The position numbers and the translations under genes were made by a program. From NCBI RefSeq assembly GCF_002831665.1, contig NZ_CP025118.1, positions 3,286,001 through 3,350,000 of the forward strand: a stretch of DNA of 64,000 nt. The letters run 5' to 3'. Positions 1 to 8,585 of the stretch are shown one piece after another (the stretch's first letter is position 1; each line of letters starts with the position of its first letter). The stretch comes from Lacinutrix sp. Bg11-31 (GTDB taxonomy: Bacteria; Bacteroidota; Bacteroidia; Flavobacteriales; Flavobacteriaceae). The notes beneath the pieces were generated by a model, which was given only the letters and a program-made list of their open reading frames with translations, had not been told where the DNA came from and ran no database searches.

Positions 1-1
1 T

Positions 2-550
2 CCGCAAACAGCAATGTTTGGTGCTATTTCTATCTTTTTATATACTTGTGCATACACACCATTAAAAACAAAAACACCTTTGGCTGTATTTGTTGGTGCT
101 ATTCCAGGAGCAATACCTTTTATGTTAGGTTGGGTAGCAGCTACTAACGAGTTTGGTATTGAGCCAGGAACCTTATTTGCATTACAATTTTTCTGGCAAT
201 TTCCTCACTTTTGGGCAATTGGATGGTTTTTATTTAACGATTATAAAAAAGGAGGCTTCTTCATGTTGCCAACTAAAAAACAGGATAAAGGCACAGCTGT
301 ACAAATAATTATGTATACTATTTGGACCATTATAATTTCAATTATTCCGGTTTTTGGAGTAACAGGAAAGCTAGAGCTATCTTATGTTGCTGCAACAATT
401 GTTTTTGGTTTAGGTCTGTTTATGCTGTATTACGCGATTCAGCTATTCAAAAAAATGACAGAAAAAGCTGCGAAGCAACTTATGTTAGCTAGTGTTTCAT
501 ACATCACATTAGTACAAATTATTTACGTAGTAGATAAGTTTATTAGATAA
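2..550 (+). CDS. ctaB: Heme O synthase (protoheme IX farnesyltransferase), C-terminal part
   Basis: The frame is already open at the window edge, so the N-terminal part of this UbiA-family membrane enzyme lies upstream. The visible 182 residues hold several membrane segments and the second conserved polar loop, with GAIPGAIPFMLGW followed by the QFFWQFPHFWAIGWF stretch that is typical of CtaB/CyoE. The family farnesylates heme B to heme O for heme-copper oxidases. It ends 2 bases before an oxidase subunit III gene, so it is translated from the same operon and serves that oxidase. The assignment rests on the conserved loop and the neighbours. Confidence 0.93.
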   Translation, partial: PQTAMFGAISIFLYTCAYTPLKTKTPLAVFVGAIPGAIPFMLGWVAATNEFGIEPGTLFALQFFWQFPHFWAIGWFLFNDYKKGGFFMLPTKKQDKGTAVQIIMYTIWTIIISIIPVFGVTGKLELSYVAATIVFGLGLFMLYYAIQLFKKMTEKAAKQLMLASVSYITLVQIIYVVDKFIR

Positions 551-552
551 TT

Positions 553-1134
553 ATGGATTTAACTCAAGGAACCCTAAAAGAAAAGAAAGAACGTGCTAAA
601 AAAATGATGCTTTGGTTTGGCCTTATTGCATTGTTTATGTCGTTTGCAGGTTTAACAAGTGCAGTAATAATTAGTCGTACACGTCCAGATTGGTCTAAAG
701 CCTTAGATTTACCGCAAGTGTTTTTAGTGAGTGTTTTTGTAATAATAGCAAGTAGTATTGCTTATGTTTTTGCGCAACGGGCTTTAACAAACAACAATAG
801 ACAATTAACAACTATTTTATTATTAACTACTTTTGTATTAGGAGTGTTGTTTATTGTACTTCAATTTCAGGGCTTTAGAGCGCTTATAGAAGCTGGTTAT
901 TATTTTACAGGAGAAACTAGTGATCCTAAAGCATCATTTATATTTTTAATTGCTTTTTTTCACATACTACACGTAGCTGTTGGACTAATTTGCTTGCTGG
1001 TCGTAATTTATAATCATTTTAAACAAAAGTATACGGCAGATAATATGTTAGGTATGGAATTAGCCGGAACATTCTGGCACTTTATTGATATACTGTGGGT
1101 ATTCTTGTATTTACTAATGTATTTTGTAGGTTAG
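553..1134 (+). CDS. Cytochrome c oxidase subunit III (short paralogue)
   Basis: A protein of 193 residues with five predicted membrane segments and the subunit III signatures: the W-F-G start of helix 1, FFHILHVAVGLICL in the middle, and a C-terminal FWHFIDILWVFLYLLMYF motif. Heme-copper oxidase subunit III stabilises the catalytic subunit in the inner membrane. It starts 2 bases after ctaB and is followed within 141 bases by a longer subunit III paralogue, the double subunit III arrangement of caa3/ACIII-linked oxidases in Bacteroidota. There is no obvious signal peptide and the length is normal for the bacterial short form. Confidence 0.92.
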   Translation: MDLTQGTLKEKKERAKKMMLWFGLIALFMSFAGLTSAVIISRTRPDWSKALDLPQVFLVSVFVIIASSIAYVFAQRALTNNNRQLTTILLLTTFVLGVLFIVLQFQGFRALIEAGYYFTGETSDPKASFIFLIAFFHILHVAVGLICLLVVIYNHFKQKYTADNMLGMELAGTFWHFIDILWVFLYLLMYFVG

Positions 1135-1274
1135 ATTTATACAATATAAGGGTAGACAAGAAACAGAATTTACTAATCAGACAAAACAAGGCTCAAAAAT
1201 TACAGTTTAACATTTCTTTAGTAGAAGAAAATGATTATTTTTGTGCAATATTTTAAATTAACGAACTCAACTAT

Positions 1275-2273
1275 ATGAATACTACAGTTGCAACTACTGG
1301 AACAGAAGGTAAAACTTGGGGAGGCGGAAATGCTCCATTAAAAGCCAGTTATGGTAAAATGATGATGTGGTTTTTTATCGTTTCCGATGCCTTAACATTC
1401 TCAGCATTTTTAGCTGCTTATGGTTTTTCTAGATTCAAATTTATTGATTCTTGGCCAATTGCAGACGAAGTTTTTACTCACGTACCTTTCTTTCATGGTA
1501 ATTATCCAATGATTTATGTTGCGTTCATGACCTTTGTACTTATTATGTCTTCGGTAACTATGGTATTAGCCGTAGATGCTGGACATCACATGAATCAGAA
1601 AAAAGTAACATGGTATATGTTCTTAACTGTTATTGGTGGTGTGATTTTTGTTGGTTCTCAAGCTTGGGAATGGAATACATTTATTAAAGGAGAATATGGA
1701 GCTGTACAAACTAAAGGTGGTAACATCTTACAATTTGGTGAGTATAAAACTGTAGACGGTGAGCAAAAATTTGAACGTGTAGCTATTGCAGACTTTGCAA
1801 AAGTAGTACATGGTGATAGAGCACAACACGAAAGCAAAAAAGGGTTATGGTTTGTAAGTGAAGGTTCACTACCAGAATATTCTGTAGACGAAGTTTACAA
1901 CGGTTTAGTTGCAAACGAAAATGTATTGATTAGAAACCAAATTATAAATGAGCACGGTCATAAAACAATACTTTCTCGTGAAGAGTCATTAAAGCAATTA
2001 AAAACAAACGGAAAAGCAGTAGTGCATGGCGCTAACTTAAAAACCAACGAATATGGTTCGCCATTATTTGCAGATTTCTTTTTCTTTATTACAGGTTTCC
2101 ACGGTTTCCACGTATTCTCTGGAGTTGTAATTAATATTATTGTTTTCTTTAACGTTATTATAGGTACTTACGAAAGACGTAAGAACTATGAAATGGTTGA
2201 GAAAGTAGGGTTGTATTGGCACTTTGTAGATTTAGTTTGGGTATTTGTATTCACATTCTTCTACTTAGTTTAA
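1275..2273 (+). CDS. Cytochrome c oxidase subunit III (long paralogue with an inserted domain)
   Basis: A protein of 332 residues. Membrane segments lie near residues 30-50, 78-100, 112-132, 262-290 and 311-331. Subunit III motifs are at the end (FITGFHGFHVFSGVVIN and LYWHFVDLVWVFVFTFFYLV). Between segments three and four there is a hydrophilic insertion of roughly 120 residues that the paralogue at 553 lacks. It is probably paired with the short subunit III in one oxidase. The upstream gap holds a possible TAnnTTTG -7 element near 1236-1243, so it may have its own promoter. Function by family is secure; the role of the insertion is unknown. Confidence 0.9.
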   Translation: MNTTVATTGTEGKTWGGGNAPLKASYGKMMMWFFIVSDALTFSAFLAAYGFSRFKFIDSWPIADEVFTHVPFFHGNYPMIYVAFMTFVLIMSSVTMVLAVDAGHHMNQKKVTWYMFLTVIGGVIFVGSQAWEWNTFIKGEYGAVQTKGGNILQFGEYKTVDGEQKFERVAIADFAKVVHGDRAQHESKKGLWFVSEGSLPEYSVDEVYNGLVANENVLIRNQIINEHGHKTILSREESLKQLKTNGKAVVHGANLKTNEYGSPLFADFFFFITGFHGFHVFSGVVINIIVFFNVIIGTYERRKNYEMVEKVGLYWHFVDLVWVFVFTFFYLV

Positions 2274-2326
2274 TAAAATAATATTATCATTTCCTGTAAA
2301 AGGAAAACTATTTAAAGCATATTATA

Positions 2327-2704
2327 ATGGCAGAACATAAATTAGCAATATTTCAAGGTTTAGTAAAGTTTAAATCGAATACTTCAAAAATTTGGGGCGT
2401 TTTAGCTTTCTTAACATTTATAACTTTAATAGAGGTGGTTTTAGGTATTTACAAACCAGAAATGTTAATGGGTAAAGTTTTAGGTATGAAATTACTTAAC
2501 TGGATTTTTATTATTCTAACCATAGTAAAAGCATACTATATTACTTGGGACTTTATGCACATGCGTGATGAAGTCAAAGCGTTAAGACGTATGGTAATAT
2601 GGACAGCAGTATTCTTGATTTGCTATTTAGTCTTTATCCTTCTACAAGAAGGAGGTTACATTGAAGGTGTTTACACTAACGGATTTGTTAAAAAAGATTT
2701 TTAA
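2327..2704 (+). CDS. Cytochrome c oxidase subunit IV (caa3 type)
   Basis: A small membrane protein of 125 residues with three predicted helices (about residues 22-42, 53-74 and 90-108). Its position directly after subunit III matches the caa3-type subunit IV (COX4_pro-like) of Bacteroidota. The middle helix contains the HMRDEVKALRRMV segment seen at the membrane boundary in this family. It is the last gene before a strong terminator, closing the oxidase structural operon. Similarity in such short membrane proteins is weak, so context carries much of the assignment. Confidence 0.82.
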   Translation: MAEHKLAIFQGLVKFKSNTSKIWGVLAFLTFITLIEVVLGIYKPEMLMGKVLGMKLLNWIFIILTIVKAYYITWDFMHMRDEVKALRRMVIWTAVFLICYLVFILLQEGGYIEGVYTNGFVKKDF

Positions 2705-2731
2705 TTAAAATGATTTAAGTTAAAAGATAGT

Positions 2732-2759
2732 AAAAGGTGGTTTTTTTAAACCACCTTTT
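2732..2759 (+). terminator. Rho-independent terminator after the oxidase subunit genes
   Basis: A 12-bp perfect stem (arms AAAAGGTGGTTT and AAACCACCTTTT) with a TTTT loop, followed by further T residues. It lies 28 bases after the subunit IV stop and before the SCO-like gene. Confidence 0.85.
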
Positions 2760-2793
2760 TTTATTTTTGTAATTCTAAACATAGAAAGCAATC

Positions 2794-3528
2794 ATGAGTA
2801 AAAAAGCTATTAAAAAATATTTGATTTTAATAATATTATTCTTCTTACCAGTTGTTTTCTTACTTATGTTGTATCCTGCAACAAATAACTATAATATTCT
2901 AGACGTTGTAAAAGAAGAGGTGCTTGATATTTCTAATTTATCTTCAATAACAAATTCAGAAGTTCTATTAAAAGACCACATAACAGTTTTAGGCTTTTTA
3001 GGAAGCGATCCAGAATCTAGAATAGTAGAGGCTTCAAACCTTAAAGAACTTGTTTATAATAAGTTTAAAGGCTTTAAGAAGTTTCAAATAGTAATGATGG
3101 TAACTAAAGAGTCTCAGGATAGAACGACTAGATTAACTCAAGAATTAACTAAATATAGCGTGCACAAGTATTGGCACTTTGTATATGCTAGCGATAGTGA
3201 TATTAATAAACTATTTAATAGTTTGCGAACAAGTCTACAACTTGATGCTAATTTGGGAACAAACGGTGTATTTGTTATAGATAAAGAACTAAGTCAAAGA
3301 GGGAGACTTGACGATAGGACTAAAAAAGAGATTGAAAAAGAAACCCAAATCTATCCACTAACAGCTTACGATTGTTCTAAGGTTTCAATTATCAAAAACA
3401 AATTAGCAGCCGAAGACATGCGCGTGCTATTAGAAGAATATAGAAAATCTGGAAGAAATAAAATAGATTCTTCAAACCGAAGAGCTAAAGATCTTAATCC
3501 TGATAAAGAAACAGATGAAAAAGAATAA
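2794..3528 (+). CDS. Membrane-anchored degenerate SCO/thioredoxin-like protein
   Basis: A protein of 244 residues with one N-terminal membrane anchor (about residues 9-27) and a periplasmic domain. Its spacing (a strand with GFLGSDPES, a long helix, VMMVT, then GVFVIDK) resembles the thioredoxin fold of SCO proteins. The CxxxC copper site is absent; only one cysteine is seen, in YDCSKVS. It overlaps the true SCO gene by 14 bases, so the two are translationally coupled. I infer a paralogue of SCO that lost metal binding and acts in oxidase assembly. The fold assignment is inference; the overlap and the missing motif are seen. Confidence 0.6.
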   Translation: MSKKAIKKYLILIILFFLPVVFLLMLYPATNNYNILDVVKEEVLDISNLSSITNSEVLLKDHITVLGFLGSDPESRIVEASNLKELVYNKFKGFKKFQIVMMVTKESQDRTTRLTQELTKYSVHKYWHFVYASDSDINKLFNSLRTSLQLDANLGTNGVFVIDKELSQRGRLDDRTKKEIEKETQIYPLTAYDCSKVSIIKNKLAAEDMRVLLEEYRKSGRNKIDSSNRRAKDLNPDKETDEKE

Positions 3529-4258
3529 TTACTCTTACATAAGTATTGCTTTTATTATTTTATTATTTGGAATAATATTCGTTCCAAAAATTGTTGATAG
3601 AATAAAAAACAACGACATCACTAGAAACGACAGAATAAGTGTTGGACAAGACAATAATTTTGAAGACAAAGGAGAACTAGCGTTTATAGAAATAAACGGA
3701 ACTCCTAAAAAAGTACCTGCGTTTAGCTTTACTAATCAAGATGGTAAAACAATAACGCAAGAAGATTATAAAGGTAAAGTGTATGTTGTAGAGTTCTTTT
3801 TTACAACATGCCCTACAATTTGTCCAAGAATGAATAGAAACTTGGTAGACATACAAAACGTATATAAACTTAATAACGATTTTGGTGTCGCTTCTTTTTC
3901 GATTACTCCAGAATTGGACACACCAGAAGTTTTAAAAGAATACGCTGAAAAATATGGTATTACCAATCCTAATTGGAATTTAATGACAGGTGACGAGACT
4001 GAAATCTACAAGTTAGCTAATGTTGGCTTTAATATTTTTGTAGGTAAAGTAGAAGACGATGAAGTAGGTTTTGAGCATTCTGGTGATTTTGCTTTAATAG
4101 ATAAAAATGGATTTATTCGCTCAAGGCTAGATGGTTTTGGTAACCCTAAAATATTTTACAAAGGTATTATTAGCGAGCAAGAGAAAATGGATGAAGATGG
4201 TAATGAACAGGAAATTACCATGCTAAAAGAAGATATTAAAAAACTTTTAAACGAGTAA
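3515..4258 (+). CDS. SCO1/SenC family copper chaperone for cytochrome c oxidase
   Basis: A protein of 247 residues: a membrane anchor at about residues 8-26, then a thioredoxin-like domain with the copper motif CPTIC (Cys99 and Cys103) and the conserved distal histidine in EHSGDFALID (His188). SCO proteins deliver copper to, or reduce cysteines of, the CuA site of oxidase subunit II. It overlaps the preceding SCO-like gene by 14 bases and is followed by a DUF420 gene, an assembly module common next to Bacteroidota oxidases. All three metal ligands are present, so it is probably active. Confidence 0.92.
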   Translation: MKKNNYSYISIAFIILLFGIIFVPKIVDRIKNNDITRNDRISVGQDNNFEDKGELAFIEINGTPKKVPAFSFTNQDGKTITQEDYKGKVYVVEFFFTTCPTICPRMNRNLVDIQNVYKLNNDFGVASFSITPELDTPEVLKEYAEKYGITNPNWNLMTGDETEIYKLANVGFNIFVGKVEDDEVGFEHSGDFALIDKNGFIRSRLDGFGNPKIFYKGIISEQEKMDEDGNEQEITMLKEDIKKLLNE

Positions 4259-4312
4259 GTTGTAGATTATTACTTCGATTGATTTTTAATGATTAAAACG
4301 GTATAAATAAAA

Positions 4313-4861
4313 ATGAATACATCAGAAAATATACAAAACGAAAAAAAATATAATAAATGGATTGTTGCACTTTCTGTTATTATTCCTATAGCTGTAGCAG
4401 CATTGTTTTTAATTAAATTAAAAGACTTTGGGATCGATGTAGAGCCTTTAACGTTCTTGCCACCAATCTACGCAACTATAAATGGATTAACAGCTATTGT
4501 GTTATTAGTAGCAGTGTCGGCAATAAAGAAAGGTAATCGTGTGCTTCATGAGCGATTAATGAAATTTGCAATCTCTTTATCTGTAATATTCTTGTTATTA
4601 TATATTGGATATCACATGACGAGCGATTCTACCAAATTTGGAGGAGAAGGAGTTATTGCATATGTTTATTACTTCATTTTAATAACACACATATTACTAT
4701 CTATTGTAGTAATACCTTTTGTGTTAATTACTTATGTAAGAGCTATTTCAAATAATTTCGAAAGACATAAAAAAATAGCACGCATCACATTTCCATTATG
4801 GTTATATGTTGCAGTAACAGGTGTTGTTGTCTATTTAATGATATCTCCATATTACGCGTAA
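4313..4861 (+). CDS. DUF420 family membrane protein (oxidase assembly, CtaM-like)
   Basis: A protein of 182 residues with five hydrophobic segments. It shows the DUF420 pattern: a first half ending in a charged HERLMKFA motif, then a histidine-containing YHMTSDS loop and a THILLSIVVIPFVL helix with conserved histidines. DUF420 members such as CtaM support maturation of heme-copper oxidases; the biochemical role is not settled. It follows the SCO gene after 54 bases, and a small CxxC membrane protein comes next. Family assignment is good; function is by context. Confidence 0.85.
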   Translation: MNTSENIQNEKKYNKWIVALSVIIPIAVAALFLIKLKDFGIDVEPLTFLPPIYATINGLTAIVLLVAVSAIKKGNRVLHERLMKFAISLSVIFLLLYIGYHMTSDSTKFGGEGVIAYVYYFILITHILLSIVVIPFVLITYVRAISNNFERHKKIARITFPLWLYVAVTGVVVYLMISPYYA

Positions 4862-4871
4862 TTTAATCTAT

Positions 4872-4917
4872 TGTCACTTCGAGTGATTTCGAAGCATGAG
4901 AAATTGTATCGAGAAGT
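4872..4917 (+). repeat. Intergenic TTCGAGTG...ATCGAGAA repeat, copy 1
   Basis: A 46-bp element running from TGTCACTTCGAGTG to TGTATCGAGAAGT. A nearly identical copy in the opposite orientation is at 31518-31565 and shorter relatives are at 31440-31482 and 31590-31636. It fills most of the gap between the DUF420 gene and the next small gene. Confidence 0.75.
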
Positions 4918-4929
4918 AATTCTATAAAA

Positions 4930-5148
4930 ATGAAAAACAAAGTAACCTTATTCCTTTTTTCTCTCCTCACTTTTATTGATACAAATGCGCAATGTGCCAT
5001 GTGTCGAGCAGTTTTGGAAAACGAGGAAGGTCAAGGTGTAGCAAAAGGTATAAACGATGGTATTATTTACTTAATGGCAATACCATATATTTTAGTTTTT
5101 GGTGTTGGATTTGCTATCTATTGGAAGTATTTTAGAGTTAAAAAGTAG
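4930..5148 (+). CDS. Small secreted or membrane protein with an N-terminal CAMC motif
   Basis: A protein of 72 residues: a signal peptide (about 1-20, ending in TNAQ), a CAMCRAVLE segment directly at the mature N-terminus, and one C-terminal membrane helix (about 45-66). The two closely spaced cysteines suggest metal binding or redox function outside the inner membrane. It is often seen beside DUF420 and SCO genes in flavobacteria, which suggests a part in oxidase assembly, but no function is established that I can name. Confidence 0.7.
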   Translation: MKNKVTLFLFSLLTFIDTNAQCAMCRAVLENEEGQGVAKGINDGIIYLMAIPYILVFGVGFAIYWKYFRVKK

Positions 5149-5229
5149 CAGTAATACTTTCTTTCATTTAGACTTGTAAGAGTGTTTAACACAAATATTC
5201 ATGTTTTAACATTTTTTTTACACAATTCC

Positions 5230-5258
5230 TGTAACAAATAAAGTCCTTTGCAGTCTAA
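5230..5258 (+). promoter_or_regulatory. Candidate ECF sigma factor promoter of the efflux operon
   Basis: TGTAACA (5230-5236) and GTCTAA (5253-5258) are separated by 16 bases, 42 bases before the ATPase start codon. AAC at -35 and GTC at -10 with 16-17 spacing is the general ECF pattern, unlike the TTTG/TAnnTTTG housekeeping promoters seen elsewhere in the window. It is a pattern match only. Confidence 0.45.
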
Positions 5259-5299
5259 TGGATATGATGTAGATAACATCAATCAAAAAATCAACCATT

Positions 5300-6001
5300 A
5301 TGCTCAAAATTAATAAGCTACACAAGTCTTATCCAATTGGAGACTCTAGTTTACATGTATTAAAAGGAATAGACCTATCTGTAGAAGCAGGAGAAATGGT
5401 AGCTATAATGGGTTCTTCGGGATCAGGAAAATCTACTTTGCTTAATATTATAGGAATGCTGGATGAAGCAGATGAAGGCGAATACATTTTAGATAATGTA
5501 CCTATTAAAAATCTTACCGAAAAAAAGGCAGCTATCTATAGAAATAAATTTTTAGGGTTTATTTTTCAGTCTTTCAACTTAATAAATTATAAAAATGCCT
5601 TAGATAATGTGGCTTTGCCATTATATTACCAAGGTTTAAAGCGTAAAGAGCGTATAGAAAAAGCCTTATTTCATTTAGAAAAAGTAGGTTTAAAAAACTG
5701 GGCACATCACTTACCAAACGAATTATCTGGAGGGCAAAAACAACGTGTAGCCATTGCAAGAGCATTAGCAGCAGATCCAAAATTATTATTGGCAGATGAG
5801 CCTACAGGAGCTCTAGATACCAAAACGTCTTACGAAATTATGGATTTTATACAGTCTTTAAACGACGAAGGTAAAACCATTTTAATGGTAACACACGAAG
5901 AGGATATTGCAAGCATGTGTAAACGTATAGTAAGACTAAAAGACGGTGTTATTATGGAGGATACATTTGTAGAACAAGTAAGAGCTTCGCAATATGTTTG
6001 A
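5300..6001 (+). CDS. ABC transporter ATP-binding protein (MacB/LolD class)
   Basis: A protein of 233 residues with a full set of ATPase motifs: Walker A GSSGSGKST (residues 38-46), Q-loop in FIFQSFNLI, signature LSGGQKQR near 145, Walker B LLLADEPTGALD near 165 and the switch histidine in MVTHEED. It energises the two permeases that follow; their overlap (8 bases with the first) shows one operon with adaptor and TolC genes. This class moves substrates from the periplasm or inner membrane leaflet outward. The substrate cannot be read from sequence. Confidence 0.93.
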   Translation: MLKINKLHKSYPIGDSSLHVLKGIDLSVEAGEMVAIMGSSGSGKSTLLNIIGMLDEADEGEYILDNVPIKNLTEKKAAIYRNKFLGFIFQSFNLINYKNALDNVALPLYYQGLKRKERIEKALFHLEKVGLKNWAHHLPNELSGGQKQRVAIARALAADPKLLLADEPTGALDTKTSYEIMDFIQSLNDEGKTILMVTHEEDIASMCKRIVRLKDGVIMEDTFVEQVRASQYV

Positions 6002-7223
6002 TAGAGATCTCTGGAGAGAAATTTTCCAAAGTATAAATATGAATAGAACCAGGTCTTTATTGTCTGGTTTTACGGTTGCATTTGCTATTTCCCTATTTGC
6101 AATATTATTTGGTATTGTAAACGGACTGGTAAATACATTTGATTCTGCATTTGTAGATGATGCATCCAATTCAATATTTGTACAATCTGGTATGACATCT
6201 AAAGCGAGTAATGGCTTACAAGCAGGACGACGCATTCAATTTAAAAATGAAGATCAAGCTTGGATTAAAGAAGAATTTGGAGATAAAGTACAGTATATTA
6301 CTTCAAGAGTGTACTTAAATGTTATTGCGACTTTTAGAAACGAAAAAAACAACTATAGTATTCGTGCAGTTAATCCAGATCATCAATATTTAGAGAATAC
6401 AAAAGTAACTTATGGACGTTATGTAAACGAGTCTGATATTAAAAACAAAACCAAAGTAGTAGTTATTGGGCGTTTGGTAGAAGAAGATTTGTTTTTAAAA
6501 ACAACAGCTATTGGAAAATATTTAAATTTAAATGGTATTCAATATAAGGTAGTAGGTGTGTTTAGTGATGATGGAGGGGATAATGAAGAACGTTTAATCT
6601 ACATGCCAATAAGTACAGCACAACAAATTTATGGGAATAACGATTATGTCGACCAAATAAATTTAACCTATAATCCTGAAATGAATTTCGATGCAGCTAT
6701 TGGTTTTAGTAATCTACTAACCAAAAAGATGAAAGACAGGTTTATGGTTTCGCAAAACGACCAGCGTGCTATTCGTGTTCGTAATTTAGCAAACGAATCT
6801 AAAGCAATTAATCAGTTTACATTTATTCTAGGTTTTCTAGTTTTAGTTATTGGTTTTGGAACTTTAATAGCCGGAATTGTAGGTATTAGTAACATGATGA
6901 TTTTTATAGTAAAAGAACGTACAAAGGAAATTGGTATTAGAAAAGCTTTAGGAGCGTCTCCAAAATCTATAGTATCTATTATTTTATTAGAATCTATATT
7001 GGTAACTATTATTGCTGGTTTTGTAGGTTTAGTAATTGGTATGGGAGTTGTAGAGTTTGCAGGTCCGTTTTTAGAGAAATATTTTATTAAAGATCCATCG
7101 GTAAGTTTAAGTATTGTAATTGGCGCAGCCATTACACTTATTTTGGCAGGAGCAATTGCAGGTTATTTACCAGCAAAAAAAGCTTCTAGAATTAAGCCTA
7201 TTGTAGCACTAAGAGACGATTAA
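5994..7223 (+). CDS. ABC transporter permease, MacB-like (first of two)
   Basis: A protein of 409 residues with the MacB/FtsX layout: an N-terminal helix (about 20-42), a large periplasmic MacB core domain (about 50-240), then three C-terminal helices (FtsX domain) containing the EIGIRKALGASPKSI coupling segment. It overlaps the ATPase gene by 8 bases. A second, clearly different permease follows, so the transporter is probably a heterodimer rather than the MacB homodimer, whose ATPase is fused. Exported substrate unknown. Confidence 0.9.
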   Translation: MFDRDLWREIFQSINMNRTRSLLSGFTVAFAISLFAILFGIVNGLVNTFDSAFVDDASNSIFVQSGMTSKASNGLQAGRRIQFKNEDQAWIKEEFGDKVQYITSRVYLNVIATFRNEKNNYSIRAVNPDHQYLENTKVTYGRYVNESDIKNKTKVVVIGRLVEEDLFLKTTAIGKYLNLNGIQYKVVGVFSDDGGDNEERLIYMPISTAQQIYGNNDYVDQINLTYNPEMNFDAAIGFSNLLTKKMKDRFMVSQNDQRAIRVRNLANESKAINQFTFILGFLVLVIGFGTLIAGIVGISNMMIFIVKERTKEIGIRKALGASPKSIVSIILLESILVTIIAGFVGLVIGMGVVEFAGPFLEKYFIKDPSVSLSIVIGAAITLILAGAIAGYLPAKKASRIKPIVALRDD

Positions 7224-7281
7224 TTATGATTAACAGAGCAACATTAATAGGTTTTCAGTTTGAATTAATAAAAATTAACAA

Positions 7282-8523
7282 ATGAAATTTTTATTCGAGA
7301 GAGATACGTGGCAAGAGGTCTACGATAGTTTAACCAAAAACAAACTACGTACTGCATTAACTATGGTTGGTGTTTGGTGGGGAATCTTATTGCTTATTGG
7401 ACTATTAGGATCTGCACGTGGTATCGAAAACTCATTTAATAGACTATTTGGAAGCTTTGCTACCAACAGTGTATTTGTTTGGGCGCAAAGTACAAGTAAA
7501 CCATTTAAAGGGTTTCAGGAAGGTAGACAGGTTCAGCTTAAAATAAGTGATGCTAAAAAGATAGAAGAAAACGTAGAAGGTATCGAGTTTGTTGTGCCTA
7601 GAAATCAAAGTCAGGCTTTAGTAGTACATAATTTCTTATCTGGAAATTTTGGCGTAAATGGAGATTACCCATTACTAGATCAGGTTCAGAAAAAGAAAAT
7701 GATTCAAGGACGTTTTATCAATCAAATAGACATCGATGAGAATAGAAAAGTAGTTGTAATTTCAGAAGAAATTTATAAACAACTCTTTGAAAAAGACGCC
7801 GAAATGATAGGTGAGTACATTCAGCTTAATGGCATGAACTTTAAAGTCGTTGGTATGTTTGAAACGGGAAATGCTAATATGGGACCATCAAGCGATATTC
7901 ATATTCCATTTACAACCTTTCAGCAAATATATAATATGGGCGAAAATATAGGTTGGATGATGATTACCGGAAAACCAGAATACGATATTTCGCAAATAGA
8001 AACAGATGCTAAGCTTATTTTAAGAAACTTAAACAAAGTACACCCAGAAGATAATCGTGCTTTTGGTAGTTTTAATTTAGGGAAAGAATTTGCAAAAATA
8101 ACAGGATTCTTAACAGGTATGCAGTTTTTAACATGGTTTGTAGGTATTGCTACGCTTGTTGCAGGTGTGTTTGCTATTGGTAATATTCTACTTATTACTG
8201 TAAAAGAAAGAACAAAAGAAATTGGAGTGCGTCGCGCACTTGGTGCTACACCATTCGAGATAAAAAGACAAGTTGTTTTAGAGGCTGTCTTTATTACTTT
8301 AATAGCAGGATTACTTGGTATAATTAGTGGAGGATCCTTACTTATACTTGTAGATTCTTTATATGGTCAAGGAACAGATGCTGTGTTAATAAATGCGTCA
8401 GTTTCTATTAGTGTCGTTTTTATAGCACTAGTAATATTAATAGTATTAGGAACATTAATAGGATTGATACCTGCTTTTAAAGCAACTAGTATAAAGCCAA
8501 TTGATGCCTTAAGAGAAGAATAA
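7282..8523 (+). CDS. ABC transporter permease, MacB-like (second of two)
   Basis: A protein of 413 residues with the same order as its neighbour: an N-terminal helix in LTMVGVWWGILLLIGLLG, a periplasmic core, and a C-terminal FtsX domain with EIGVRRALGATPFEIK. It begins with FLFERDTWQEVYDSL, parallel to FDRDLWREIFQSI of the first permease, which supports an old duplication. It lies 58 bases after the first permease and 62 before the adaptor. Predicted partner of the first permease in one complex. Confidence 0.9.
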   Translation: MKFLFERDTWQEVYDSLTKNKLRTALTMVGVWWGILLLIGLLGSARGIENSFNRLFGSFATNSVFVWAQSTSKPFKGFQEGRQVQLKISDAKKIEENVEGIEFVVPRNQSQALVVHNFLSGNFGVNGDYPLLDQVQKKKMIQGRFINQIDIDENRKVVVISEEIYKQLFEKDAEMIGEYIQLNGMNFKVVGMFETGNANMGPSSDIHIPFTTFQQIYNMGENIGWMMITGKPEYDISQIETDAKLILRNLNKVHPEDNRAFGSFNLGKEFAKITGFLTGMQFLTWFVGIATLVAGVFAIGNILLITVKERTKEIGVRRALGATPFEIKRQVVLEAVFITLIAGLLGIISGGSLLILVDSLYGQGTDAVLINASVSISVVFIALVILIVLGTLIGLIPAFKATSIKPIDALREE

Positions 8524-8585
8524 TAGTTAATCAAAATAAAGAAAGCACATCGCTTTTAAACCAACGAAGAAAATTAAATTTAAAA

